A DNA stretch of 64,000 nucleotides from Isochrysis galbana. Its lineage: Eukaryota > Haptophyta > Isochrysidales > Isochrysidaceae. The position numbers and the translations under genes are program-made. The notes below the pieces were generated by a model. The model made no database searches, had not been told where the DNA came from, and saw nothing but the letters and a program-made list of their open reading frames with translations. Position 1 is the stretch's first letter. The number at the start of each line of letters is the position of its first letter. The DNA lies in NCBI GenBank assembly GCA_018136815.1, contig CM030934.1, forward strand, positions 3,115,070-3,179,069. The letters run 5' to 3'. Positions 11,144-21,583 of this stretch are shown one piece after another.

Positions 11144-12259
11144 ATGTTTGATAGCTCTAATTTTAACAGTAGCAGTAGTAATTTTTTCGCAGCGGACGGC
11201 GAGACTTATTCGCCCAAAGTGTGCCAGCCCGAACGATCCCCGATGCTCCTCCCCGTATACCATCTGCTCTGGCGGCTGCAACTGCGCTGGGCCGATGTGG
11301 CGCTGCCAGCCGTGCGACTAGGCAGCGAGGGTATAATTACACGCACTGCCCAGTCTGCCGCCTTTGCGCTTGTGTACGCGTCTGAGAGCGACCAAGCCGT
11401 CGCGCAGCTGAGCGAGGCGCTTCGCTTGTTGCCAGACATGCACGCCGGCCCCCCCGAAGCCCTGGGGGCCGCGAACGAGTGGGAAGAATTTCTTCTTGCG
11501 CCCAACGATGGCGTTTCTACCGAAGACGTCGGGCCCGCCTTCAAACCCTTTGTGCTGCGTGATTCCGGCAGGGTGCTGTACATTGGCTCTGTCAGAGAGA
11601 CGGTCACTCCTCCTAATGCCTGTTCATCAATATGGCTGCTCGATGATAGCGAGTCTTTTCTGCTCACCACTGAAAATGCTCTGCACGCAACTACGCGCAT
11701 GCTTCTCGGCCACGTCATGGCGGCTCCACCATTGGCCAGAGTTTCAGGCGCTGAGATTGGAGTGTCACCTCGGGAGTCTCGGGTTGTACTAGATTACGGA
11801 TGTGGCTCGGCAATCCTCTCGCTGGCCGCCCTTGCGGTCGGCCTTGTCGATCGGGCTCACGCTGTAGATGTGCATGAGCCAGCTCTGCAAGCAGCTCGGC
11901 GGAATTGTCTGTTGAGCGGCTTCGATGAGACGCAGTTGCGTTTGTGGCAGCCTTATGAGCTGCCGCGGGAAATAAGGGTAGGGCTAGTACTCGCGAACAT
12001 GCTTCCCGGGCCGCTCATATCCGTGGTCGCCGAAATCGCCGAGCGAACACGTACTGGGGCACCGACTGTACTAACAGGCTTTCGCGAAGGCGGGGATGCG
12101 GATGCAGTGAGGAGCGCCTTCGGGGAGTATTTCCACGTGCCACATGTGCCAACTTACAAGTTGGAGGGGTGGATCGCACTAGTTTGCGTGCGTAATGACG
12201 TGCCAGTGGATCCCCGGAGGCAAGCTGAAGAGGCGCTGGGTGAACGGATTTCCCGATAA
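11144..12259 (+). CDS. PrmA-like SAM-dependent methyltransferase, 371 aa
   Basis: Uninterrupted frame from ATG 11144. The C-terminal half is a class I Rossmann methyltransferase. It has the SAM-binding VLDYGCGSAILSLAALAVG (about residue 215), the acidic residue after strand 2 in HAVDVHEPALQAARRN, and a VLANMLPGPLISVVAEIAER block that matches the N(I/M)L-x-PL motif of ribosomal protein L11 methyltransferase (PrmA). The N-terminal ~190 residues are not recognisable and differ from the bacterial L11-binding domain, so the substrate may be another protein. It ends with TLTGF-like VLTGF and a short tail. No transit peptide is clear: the first 20 residues are Ser/Asn-rich. A distant eukaryotic protein methyltransferase is the alternative. 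Confidence 0.8.
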   Translation: MFDSSNFNSSSSNFFAADGETYSPKVCQPERSPMLLPVYHLLWRLQLRWADVALPAVRLGSEGIITRTAQSAAFALVYASESDQAVAQLSEALRLLPDMHAGPPEALGAANEWEEFLLAPNDGVSTEDVGPAFKPFVLRDSGRVLYIGSVRETVTPPNACSSIWLLDDSESFLLTTENALHATTRMLLGHVMAAPPLARVSGAEIGVSPRESRVVLDYGCGSAILSLAALAVGLVDRAHAVDVHEPALQAARRNCLLSGFDETQLRLWQPYELPREIRVGLVLANMLPGPLISVVAEIAERTRTGAPTVLTGFREGGDADAVRSAFGEYFHVPHVPTYKLEGWIALVCVRNDVPVDPRRQAEEALGERISR

Positions 12260-13159
12260 GGTGTGGGCTCGCTGGTCCAAGTGTCCCCTATCTGCGCCCA
12301 ACCTTCCACGCGCCCACGTACTGCAATTGCTAGTTAGCAGCTAGCCCGAACAATTTCATTTGCTCTAACAACTTATTATGGGTCACGGTGCGACAAGGGG
12401 ACGGGGCTAGCACCCGCTCAAGACAAAAAAACTTCTTAACAATCTATCGCCCTGGTACCATCGCGGTGACTAGGGCGGCCGAGAGGAGGGGGAGCGACGC
12501 CATCCCTCGCGCTCTCTTCGTGACAGATACCGGATAAAAGTCCCTCTACAAACTACAAAGGCCACCTCACACACCACTATCTCACGCACACTAACAGTAA
12601 TACGTAGGATACAAACGTAGACAGGACGAGCGCGTAAAGGGTGAAAGGGTGGGAAGGGGAGAAGAGAGAAAAAGAAGAGACGGGGCCCGTCGCCTCTCCT
12701 CACGTGAAGACCAAAAGCGTTCAATTACCCCCATCCCTGCTAACACCTTTCGTTGTCACCTGGAGGTTACTTGACTCAACTGGACACTTCACATGTTGAA
12801 ACCCACACGTGGTGTGACTCCATTCACTCGACTTGGGGGCAGGGTCGATATCTCGTTGAAATTCACGATCCACGTCTCACACCAAAGAGCACTGATGAGT
12901 GTATGTCCACACCAAAGAGCACCGACCGCGTAAAAGCAGACAACAAGTTTCGTCACACGTCTATATGAAGGAGACGAGGGAAGGGTGAGCAGTTGCCCTG
13001 TAGTTGAGCAGTTGCCCCTGCAGTTGAGCAGTTCTCCGCCCCCCTGCCGCCCTGCATTGCCTACCAGCCCCCCTCGTCCCTTCAGAGTCCCCCTCTCCCT
13101 TGAGAGCCCTCCTCTCCCTTCAGAGCCCTCCTCTCCCCTCCCCGCGTACCAGAATCGCG
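12260..13159. other. Intergenic; CT-rich leader before the ankyrin gene
   Basis: No gene seen. 12980-13035 holds three copies of a GAGCAGTT-type word, and 13070-13140 is a CT-rich imperfect tandem (CCCTCCTCTCCCTT type) directly upstream of the next ATG. Confidence 0.5.
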
Positions 13160-13693
13160 ATGGCCTCCTCTTCTGTGAAGCGTCCTATGGAACCAGACGA
13201 AGAGCCCCGTCAAGTGTCACCTCACCTGCCTGGACGTCGCAACGGGAAGCTTCTGTGGGAGTATTGCACTACGAATCAATTCCCACCTATAGAGGACTTG
13301 GGTGAGGACATCGACTTCATGTATGTAGATGATTACCATCAGACCACTTCACTGATGGAGGCATCCTCTCGCGGGCATTTCTGGTGCGTGAAGAACACCT
13401 TGGAGTTGTTCAAGGATGGACAGAAGAGTGCATCTGCATTGGTAACATTTGTCAACCAGGTTGGAGCTTCCCAAAAGCAGACCGCCCTCATCATGGCTGC
13501 CAAGCGAGGGCATGCTCATATTGTGGTTGAACTCCTCAATGCTGGTGCCATGATCGAGGCTGTGGATGATGATGGATACACTCCTCTACTTCATGCCTGT
13601 AAGATGAATCACATAGAAGTGGCCGAAGTGCTCCTTGCGAATGGTGCTCACATCAGCAACAACATTCTTCAGATGACAGATGACCAACGATGA
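13160..13693 (+). CDS. Small ankyrin-repeat protein, 177 aa, C-terminus frameshifted
   Basis: ATG 13160 opens a frame with a short charged N-terminus followed by ankyrin repeats. These are TSLMEASSRGHFWCVKNTLE, then QTALIMAAKRGHAHIVVELL with NAGAMIEA, then YTPLLHACKMNHIEVAEVLL with ANGAHI. Such repeats mediate protein binding. The frame stops at 13693 right after an exact 7-bp tandem duplication (CAGATGA at 13670-13676 and 13677-13683). In the frame that continues if one copy is ignored, a further stretch ends in MIDLLTRAGA, the expected second helix of the last repeat. The annotated stop is therefore probably premature by about 13 residues. No partner can be inferred. Confidence 0.75.
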   Translation: MASSSVKRPMEPDEEPRQVSPHLPGRRNGKLLWEYCTTNQFPPIEDLGEDIDFMYVDDYHQTTSLMEASSRGHFWCVKNTLELFKDGQKSASALVTFVNQVGASQKQTALIMAAKRGHAHIVVELLNAGAMIEAVDDDGYTPLLHACKMNHIEVAEVLLANGAHISNNILQMTDDQR

Positions 13694-14174
13694 CACAATG
13701 ATCGATCTACTGACGCGTGCGGGGGCTTGAGAGGACCTCCCCAAACTTGGGTACCACCAAGTGTTTCCCTCTACCGGAGAGGATGGCCGAGTCCATTGAA
13801 CCATGTTGTGCACTCTCCTCCTTTTCCCCTTGAAATCCAGCGAGAAAGCATTTGCACGCTAGTTCATCACGATCAGTGTCCGTGTCATGGCACCAAGGCC
13901 AAAGTGTTGCGGGTGGCTGGAAGGAAAGTGCGCTTTTGGAGTGGTTTTGTGTCCGCGTTAGCGTTTTCGCACATAACGTTATTTGCTTGAAGGGGAGATA
14001 CAGGGCGTATGGGTTCACGTTGACGCGCCCTCGAGGGCCCATTACAGTAGCTTGGGCAAGGTGTTAAGGTGGGAGGCGCACGGAAGGGGGGGGGGGGGAG
14101 GGGGGGGGGGGCTGGTGGGAAACTGGGGCGGGCTAGGATAGCGGATAGCGGTAGTACCTATAGCCATAGCCATA
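13694..14174. other. 3' flank of ankyrin gene and poly-G block
   Basis: Unremarkable sequence followed by long G runs (about 14088-14112). No supported gene. Confidence 0.45.
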
Positions 14175-15064
14175 GCTAGGCTCAGGCCAAAATATCTAGA
14201 CAGTCCCGGGGATATTTGCAGTGGTCCAAAATACCACAAGATACAAGATATTGGGGGGGGTATCCGGGATATCTCGGGATATTTGGGGGGGTGGGGGCGC
14301 CCAAGGGCGAATAAGGGGGGGGGGGGAGGCGAATACAGGGGGGGGGGCTGTTGGCTATTGGCGCGTTGGCGCGAACGCGAACGTGAACCCATGAGCCCCC
14401 CTCCCTCCCCCTTGCTCCCCATTAGGTGAAATGGCGTGTTTCAGTAATAAATGGGAGAGTGTGAGTGTGAATACTTGTTTGCGGATCGCACGCACCCACA
14501 GGTCAGGACGCAGCGCCACGAGGACAAGGACCACGAGGACGAGGACGAGGAGAGCGAGGGCAGCACGGACAGCACGGACAGCGAGAGCGACAGCGCGAAC
14601 GACCACGTTGATCTCACGGACGAGTCCCTGCTGTACAAGAAGGGGAAAGGGGTCGGCCGTTAGCCACGGCCTGAATCTTGCAAACCAGATCCAGATCCAA
14701 ACCTCCATCATGTTGCGCTATAACACGAGCAAGCGTCGTGGGCAATGGCAATGAGCAATGAATGTGAATGTGAATGTGTGTCATAGTATATGTACTTTAT
14801 TGTAAGCACTATTGCTATGTACAAAGATATGTCTTAAAGCTAGGGTACTCTCGGCTTATAATACGTAAAAGACGTATTTTTGAACCCGATGTTTCATATT
14901 TCGCAGATATTTGGGGGTTGGGGGGCCGCACGGGATATAAACGAGATATGTCGTATTAGAACGGGATATTTCGAAGATATTTGGGGGGTCGCGCGGGATA
15001 TAAAAAGGATATGTGCCCGGGATATATGGGGGTAAAAAACGGGATATTTTGGCCTGAGCCTAGC
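14175..15064. mobile_element. Terminal-inverted-repeat element with GATATTT arrays
   Basis: Perfect 22-bp inverted ends at 14175-14196 and 15043-15064, including GGCTCAGGCCAAAATATC, are flanked by TA on both sides. Inside both ends are many copies of GGGATAT/GATATTTGGGGG (14210-14290, 14895-15045) and G homopolymers. The middle has a short acidic reading frame (about 14451-14663: DEDEESEG, STDSTDSESDS) that I cannot assign. This fits a non-autonomous DNA transposon. Confidence 0.7.
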
Positions 15065-15122
15065 CATAGCCACGCGCGAGGCGCGAGGCGAGAATGAGAA
15101 TATTAAAAAGTTTTTTTACCTA

Positions 15123-16134
15123 CTACCTCCGTTCCATTACTGAACCGCATCGCCAAAATAGGGACAGTAAAGTTGACATAAAAGAAATTCGTGTGGAGAG
15201 GGGAATAGCGGGTACACTGGGGCGAAAGACCACCAAAAAATCTGGCACCCAAAGCCACCAAGGGCGTCCGAATATTATATTTTCAGTATTGATCAAACAC
15301 GATTTTGGCGCCCCCTAGCTACACGGCCGATCGCCTTGCCACGAAAGCTCTCGCCGCTCCGCCTCTCTCGCGAGAGCCGGGCCGCATGGCGCGCCTGAAG
15401 GTGGTCGAGCCCCAGCAGCATGGGAGGCGCACCGGTGGCGACTTTGTGAGGCGCTGCCGTCCTGCTTCTCCCGAGCAGCCTCCTGAGCCGCCCAGCACGC
15501 CCAAGGAGGATGCGGCCCCACCGTCCAAGAAGTGGCAGTGGTCATTGACGCCGAACTGCCAGGCGGCAATTGCTGTGGCATACGAGCATACGAGCGCGAG
15601 CGGCTGCCCGAGCCGAAGCATGGGAAGGAGTGGCAGCGAGCGCACGCGGCATTGTGGGAGAAGTATCATGTTGGCCCGCGCTATCCGACTGAGGTCAGCC
15701 GAACATCATCAGCTGGCGGCTGGCTGAGGCGGAACGTCTGCCGGCATGCCGCAAGGGTGCTGGTGGCCTTGCCACTGTGCAATTGTGAGCAAGCATTCAG
15801 CATGAATACACCCCCTGAAGAATTTAGTGCTCTCTTCAATAACTAAAGCCTGGTGTTGGCGCGCATCGTTGAGGTGGAGGGATCGAATGAGTATGATTTG
15901 CCGCACCGCCGTGATCTGTGATGTGCTCGAGGACACTGACACTGATTAGAATTCCTTTCTTTGTGACTTTGTCCGTAGGTGCGAATCACACTATTGAGAT
16001 GAAACAAAATGTTCATGTTAAGCCCCAATGTACCCTCTCCCCTCTAACATCTTTGGCGGGGCCCCAATATTAGTGTCTAGCTGACAGTTATTGTTTAAAG
16101 CCTCCTTGACATCTGAGTAATGGAACGGAGGTAG
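15123..16134. mobile_element. Stowaway/mariner-like transposon, degraded
   Basis: 1,012 bp bounded by perfect 19-bp inverted repeats CTACCTCCGTTCCATTACT (15123-15141, and its complement at 16116-16134), each flanked by TA. The TA duplication and the CTACCTCCGTTCC start match the ends of plant and algal Stowaway and mariner-like elements. The interior has broken frames on the plus strand (15388-15730, 15532-15846) with no intact DD(E/D) transposase motif that I can see, so it is a dead or non-autonomous copy. Confidence 0.88.
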
Positions 16135-16136
16135 TA

Positions 16137-16520
16137 TTGCCTATTAACAGATTACAGGTCTAGTATCTGGTAGGCCTGACCTTAAGGCTATGAATAGGTT
16201 GGATTTTGTCCTATCTAGATATCAGGGTCTGGAGGAAATCTGCCATCTAGCTAGATATAGATACGAGCCCTTCGCTATCTAGATAGATATAGATACTGGC
16301 CTTCGCGGGGGTAGATAGCCCTAATATCTAGACATCTAGATATCTGGTACACAGCTAGTCACGAGTCGTGGCACAAAATGCGGTGTGAACCAGCTCCGAC
16401 AATAAAGAGTGAACAATCTACATTCACTCTACTCTAGAGTGGTGAAGACCCAATTGAGGACGAAGCGACGAGCCGGTGGGTCCCCCGTCTCCATCGATCC
16501 GGCCGAGGGCTCCTCTTCCT
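16137..16520. repeat. TAGATA-rich repeat cluster
   Basis: Many TCTAGATAT / CTAGATAGATATAGATAC words (16210-16350). Related TAGATAG words recur at 24880-24975. The stretch ends in a pyrimidine run and TAG at 16520 that could be a 3' splice site for the next gene. Confidence 0.5.
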
Positions 16521-17439
16521 AGGCGTGTGGCGTCGGAGCCTGATGCTTCTCGACGTGCCGCCGCGGAGGATGTGGGGCTGGGGTCCCGGACTGAGCGGCT
16601 TTTGCGGCAGCGCGTCGATCCAGACGGTCGGAATCTACTACGGCAATTGGCTCTCTCAGAACGCTGTGAGAGCATTGACTGGCTCAACTGACGCAGCGCA
16701 CCAGGTCATGCTCGGCTCTGGTGGCTGCTGTGCAGCGGTGCATATCTTGAGGAAGCTCCGTCTCAATGTTACGCAGTGGCCGTATGGCACAGCTGCTTTG
16801 CCACAAGCACCCGCATTCCTACGTTGGCTGGCCGAATCAGCAATCATGGCACAGCCAGTCATATTTGCGGTGTACATGAAGACAGAATCTAACGACCGCT
16901 TTGACCACATTGTACCTTTCGTGGGCTTTGACGAAGTCAGACGACTGGTTTTCAACGATTTCCATTCGAATTCCAGCCTGCGCGTCTCCCCGGCAAGCTT
17001 CATAAGCTCTCGTGCCTTGTGCAGGGCTTCGCTGCCATGGCCGGAGCGCTTTGCTTACTGTTTGCCTATGGATACTAATTATGGCATTCGTGTCCACGGG
17101 AACATGGATGAGAATGGCGAACTCTTACCTGCACGCTTGTCCATGGACGACTGGAGCGAACCTGATTACTCTCTGGAGGATCAACGGCACGAGCAGCCGT
17201 CCATGCTCACTGCAACACTTACTGCTTCTGGGCTTGTGCCTGGTGTCATGTATACACGTCTATGCTTCAACAATGTCTTAACACTACCAACGCATGGATT
17301 TTTTTCTTCCTCTGGTACAGCAGAGCGTACCGATTTCATGGCGACGTGCACGGTTCACTCGTGGCGCGTAAGATTTGCGTCAAACTCGACCACGTTCTTC
17401 AGAGTTGTTCGAAGCACGGCTGCACGCGGGGCGAGATGA
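16521..17439 (+). CDS. C39/papain-like cysteine peptidase homologue, ~305 aa, 5' end uncertain
   Basis: A frame open from before 16525 to TGA 17439. The probable nucleophile lies in SGFCGSASIQTVGIYYGNWL, the usual QxxCG(S/P)xS-type active-site helix. The probable His lies in FDHIVPFVGFDE, followed by VFNDFHSNSS with a candidate Asn/Asp. The C-terminal half (LPMDTNYGIRVHGNMDENGE, ARLSMDDWSEPDYS, GLVPGVMYTRLC) looks like the beta-rich part of a family of secreted C39-like proteins in algae. That placement is from memory. The CTTCCTAG just before 16521 suggests an acceptor, with an upstream exon holding a signal peptide; otherwise ATG 16525 or 16540 would start it. Its role (degradative or defensive) is unknown. 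Confidence 0.62.
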
Positions 17440-19876
17440 GAGATACTTCCTTTTAAAAACTGTAATCCTTGTCAAAATACTGAATAATAACCATGAGTGT
17501 TAGTGCTACTACTGCCACAAGGCTTGCTCTAACACGAAAAAGCTATCGTTATAGTTTCAGCGATGGAGCGAGCGCCGACCGCTCCCACCTCCCAGCCCCC
17601 CGCCGCCACGACGCCCCACAGGGGCGCCGCCCCAAGCCGCCGGAGCCGAAGCGCTCACAGGCCTCCTCCCTAACTGACACCGACGTCGACATGGCCCACC
17701 CGCCCTCGCCTCCCCAGCAGGCACAGAAGCAGGGAACAGGCAGAGTCCTGTTCCCTGCAGACCGATAGAGCCATGAGTCTGACTCTGCCGCCTGCCTCCA
17801 CCGGCCTGCCCCCCACACAAGCACTCCCCATGGTGGGCGGCAGCACTGCTGTCACCACCATGGAGGCAACTCCTACCATCAGTGCACCTCTCGGGGCTCG
17901 GGGGCGGGCACTTGACACAACAAACAATCATTGGGGCCTTTACGGCTTCCAACCCAATCTCTGCTCAGAAATCGTATGCGGAAGCCGCAAGCCGCTCAGC
18001 ATGGACCTAAATAAAGGGAAGGACCCAAAGAGGCCAGTCCAGACACAGCCTACCCCACAACCACAGCAGTAGTCGCGCAAGCGCGCCGATCCACAGTCGG
18101 ATCCGAAGCCGAAGCCGACTCTGAACACGACCACACAACTCGCTCCCCCCCCTCTTGATGAGGAGGAGGAGCCGGAAGACACTCCCTTCTTTATTCAGCT
18201 TGCTCACCGCGCCGCATCGCCGTCGTCAAGCCGTCCACGTCCGCCCAGCACGCCGTGCGCCACTACCACAGAGCACACGCGCGCCGGGGCCTGCCTCAAG
18301 AGCCAAGAGCCGGTACCAAAATACGCTCTCGCGCATCCGACAAAGGCTAAGGCGAAGCGCCACCTCGCGCCGGCACCCCGCATCCTGCGGATCGAGGGCA
18401 GCTGCTGCGACCACGGTGGCCGCTGTTCCTCCGTGTCAGCGTACCACCACCGCCCATAGCCTCCAATCCTAGGAGCGTTCCGAAAGGCTGGCCGCCACTA
18501 CCAGGGACTCAACTAACCTCTCCTACTTGGAGACCGGCACTCCAACTATCGCGGTGCTGAGGAAAGCGCAAGACGACGATGACGATTGTCGCGCACTTGC
18601 CTTGGCCGTCACCGGCGCGTTGCCTGCTTCCGGCCTAGACCATCGCCGCCTGTGCTGGTTAGCCCGAGAGTCGAAGCGGTGTTTGCTACAATCAGGCCTG
18701 CCCGGCCCGGTCTCCGACGACCCCCGCGCCGTCTCCTCGACCGTCGGCCCTCTCTGCTCGTAATTTCTTTCGTCCGTCCATCGCCACTCTCCCTTTCTTC
18801 CTTTCTTTGTTCGTTATTCGCTTGCTTGCATGTCTCTCTCCCCCCTTCCCACCTCTTGCGATGGATGGACATCCCCTTCTTGGGTGTCCCATCGGGGGGG
18901 GTGTTGCGGTCGGGGGAGAGCCGCCCTTAGGTTTCTCCCAAAGGAGCCTCTCTCCTTTGCTCTCCCTCCCCTCGTGCGTTTTGTTTTTTTTTCCTTCTCG
19001 GGCGTGCACCCTCTCCGTCCGGTCAGGATCCTCCGATCTCGATCTCCTTCGCCCCGCCGCGTGTTAGGATAGGGGCGATCGCTCTCGATTCCCTCCCTTA
19101 TTTTCTCATGTGTGCGCCCCCTTTCTTTCCTTGCGCGCGCCCCCCGTGTGTTTCCCGCGTTTTCTCTTGTCCCAGAGTCCGAGAGTCGCGCCCATGGCCG
19201 CACTCCCTGGGGCTCTGCTCTGGGCGAGCTCTCTCGACCGCCATCGCCCCATGCTCGTGTGAGCTAGCGGTGTTCCCGCCGGTGCCGTGCCTCCCTCCAG
19301 CCCCAGTGCTCCCTGTGCTCAGCCCTCCGTGAGCACGGTCGCCTCTGGAGGGCCCCATCCCATGCCTCAACAATTCTCTACCTCACAAGCCACAGCCACA
19401 GCCACAGCCACTCCACTCACTCAGCCACAGGCCCAGCACTCTCGCCCTCGCCCAAGCCCGTCCTTCCGCCTTCCTCTGCTGAGGAGGTGGTCCAGCCCGC
19501 CATTCCATCACTCCTGGCCATCTCCGCCACGCCTCCCGCCGATCGTTTCCCTTCCGTATCGTCGCATATCGAGCCAGTGGTCATGCTCGATCCGTCAGCG
19601 TCGCCAGCTGCGGCACTGCGGCGCGCTGCCACGGCCTGCTCTTAGAGGGCCTTTGGGGGCTCCCAGAGGGCCAGCAAGGGCAGCTCAGGGGGCAGTGGAG
19701 GCTGGGGCTCAGCCCCTGCCCCCCCCTGCCTCTCCCACGCTTGTCACGCTGGCCATTGGAGCCTCCCGGCGGCCTCTGTATGCCTGGCGACCAGGGAAGG
19801 GGGGGAAGTCAGCTCGAGGGCAGGCCCAGTATCCAGTATGGGCGTGGGAGTGCGAGTCGCGACCCGCGCCCACGAA
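17440..19876. other. Pro/Ser-rich broken frames, possible mobile-element relic
   Basis: Plus-strand frames at 17493-17768, 17773-18072, 18073-18470 and 18527-18763 follow each other, separated by stops. They share a Pro/Gln/Lys-rich composition, with a charged LLDEEEEPEDTPFF patch near 18150. SYAEAA-like residues near 17970 recall some non-LTR ORF1 proteins, but this is too weak to name. 18770-19070 is CT-rich. A GGGGGCAG-GGAGGCTGGGGCT block at 19660-19740 recurs inverted near 29620-29720. Confidence 0.3.
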
Positions 19877-20032
19877 GGGTCTAGGCCAGGATTATGATTG
19901 CCCAGCCCCTGCCAGAGGGCAGGGACTGAGGTTGGTTGTACGGTCCCAACCCGGGGGGTGTCCGCGATGGAGTGAGGGGGGCGCGAGGCCCGCATTGACC
20001 GGCCCCACTTATAAACGTAGGTTGCGCGCACG
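19877..20032 (+). repeat. Dispersed repeat family R1, copy 3
   Basis: Full-length match to copies 1 and 4, ending CCACTTATAAACGTAGGTTG (one substitution in the TATA-like core). Confidence 0.8.
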
Positions 20033-21583
20033 GGCGCCCTTAGCTAGCAGAAGCGCGCATCCACCACCCGCTTTCTTCTTGCGCGCACGCATGCTGACAA
20101 AATATATCGGCCCTTTCATCCACCGGCATACAACGTGGATCGTGGCACTCTCGTCACACAAAATAAGTTCAACTCACGTAATAGACAGCAAAAGAATAGG
20201 GAGACATCATGGTGACTAGCAGAGCAGGTGCCGTCCGGCACTGCAGGTGCGCACTTGCTGTGCCGCAAGGAGAAGAAGCGGTAGAGATGCACACATCTCG
20301 ACGATGGAATCTGCCTGGGAAGTCAGGCTGGTACGGGACAACGGTGTTGGTGTCAAAGAGGGTTCCCGGGTTGGCATCGTCGAAGGAGAGCACTTTGTTC
20401 TTTGCAGAGCAAGGTGGCCCGACACAGTGCGCGCGGACATCGCTGCCTCGAGAGGCGGGCCGTGGATATGACAAACTCAGCTTGAAACGCACCCTATCGT
20501 CTGGCTCCCAGGGAGGGGTGAAACAATGATAAGATGCGGCTGGTATGGATCAACCCGATGTGGCGAGCCGCTGGAAGTCGAGTGTCACAAGAGGAACACG
20601 CTCATTAGCCCACATCGCAGGTCGCAGCCGCTCCTTACGAGAGGTAGCGTGATGCGACGGCCACGCAAGGCGATGGAAGGAGGGCGGCAGCACGCAAGGG
20701 TGACACGAGAGGCCTCATGGGCAGCAGCAGGACGATTGCCAATCACTAGTGCACCGTATGGTATCTGCTAACAGCTCCGCATGCACGGTAAACGCGATAG
20801 ATCCATCATTGGTCCGTGAGCGGGTGAGCGCAGCTGATTGAGCACGCGCAAGGTTGGGTGGTACAAACAACGCAGGGGAGAGGGTGGCGTTGCCGTGGAG
20901 GATGGACATGCAAAGATCAGCACAATAACATAGGAGACGTGCAGGTAGATGGAGAGGGCCCGAGTTCCGAGGCAACAAGTAGCGATTGCCACTAGTGCAA
21001 CTCGTCGCCTGAGCACTCTGCCGCTATCCGCGCCTCGGCCGTATAAAAGGAGGCCTGCGGGGCAATAACACCGCTGCGGCCCTCGTTCGAGACCGGTGTG
21101 AGAATGAGCAGTTAGGCAGCACATGAATACGGGCCATTAGGATTCCCGCGAGCGTTGACAACCATGCCAACGACAAGAAAAAATCGCCTTGAGCTCGAGG
21201 ACAGTGAGGACCTGGAGGAGATTTGAAATGCACCGTCATGGTCCAATTCCGCCCGCGCTTACCGAGACGAACTCAACAGAGGCACACGCTGCGTCGCGTG
21301 GCCAATGTTGGAAATGAGAGGAGAGATGCAAAAGAGACGCACACATCAGCCCGCACATGCAGCATAACAGCCCTCTGAGCAGGTGATGTGGTGCGGCCAG
21401 CGCCAATTGGTGGGCAAGGACCCACGGCATTGGCATTGCCGATCGAAAAAGCCTTTCGTTGCCCACGACAAAATCGAAACAAAAGGATGACACAGCTTTT
21501 ACGACGAATGGGAGCAAGTGTGCCGCAGATGATGAGACGATTTGGTGTTGCCCTTGCGCACGTACAGCATGCCGCAACGTGAG
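20033..21583. other. Intergenic; one possible minus-strand exon near 20280-20560
   Basis: The minus-strand frame through 20560-20280 reads HCFTPPWEPDDRVRFKL, then SLSYPRP and LSFDDANPGTLFDTNTVVP, which looks protein-like. It has no ATG, stops upstream, and I recognise no family. It may be a leftover exon. The rest (20560-21583) holds no supported gene. Confidence 0.3.

Noticed and set aside
12753-12968. 71-codon frame with two TPKSTD repeats
   Set aside because: It lacks an ATG, is short, and the repetition comes from a small DNA tandem duplication.
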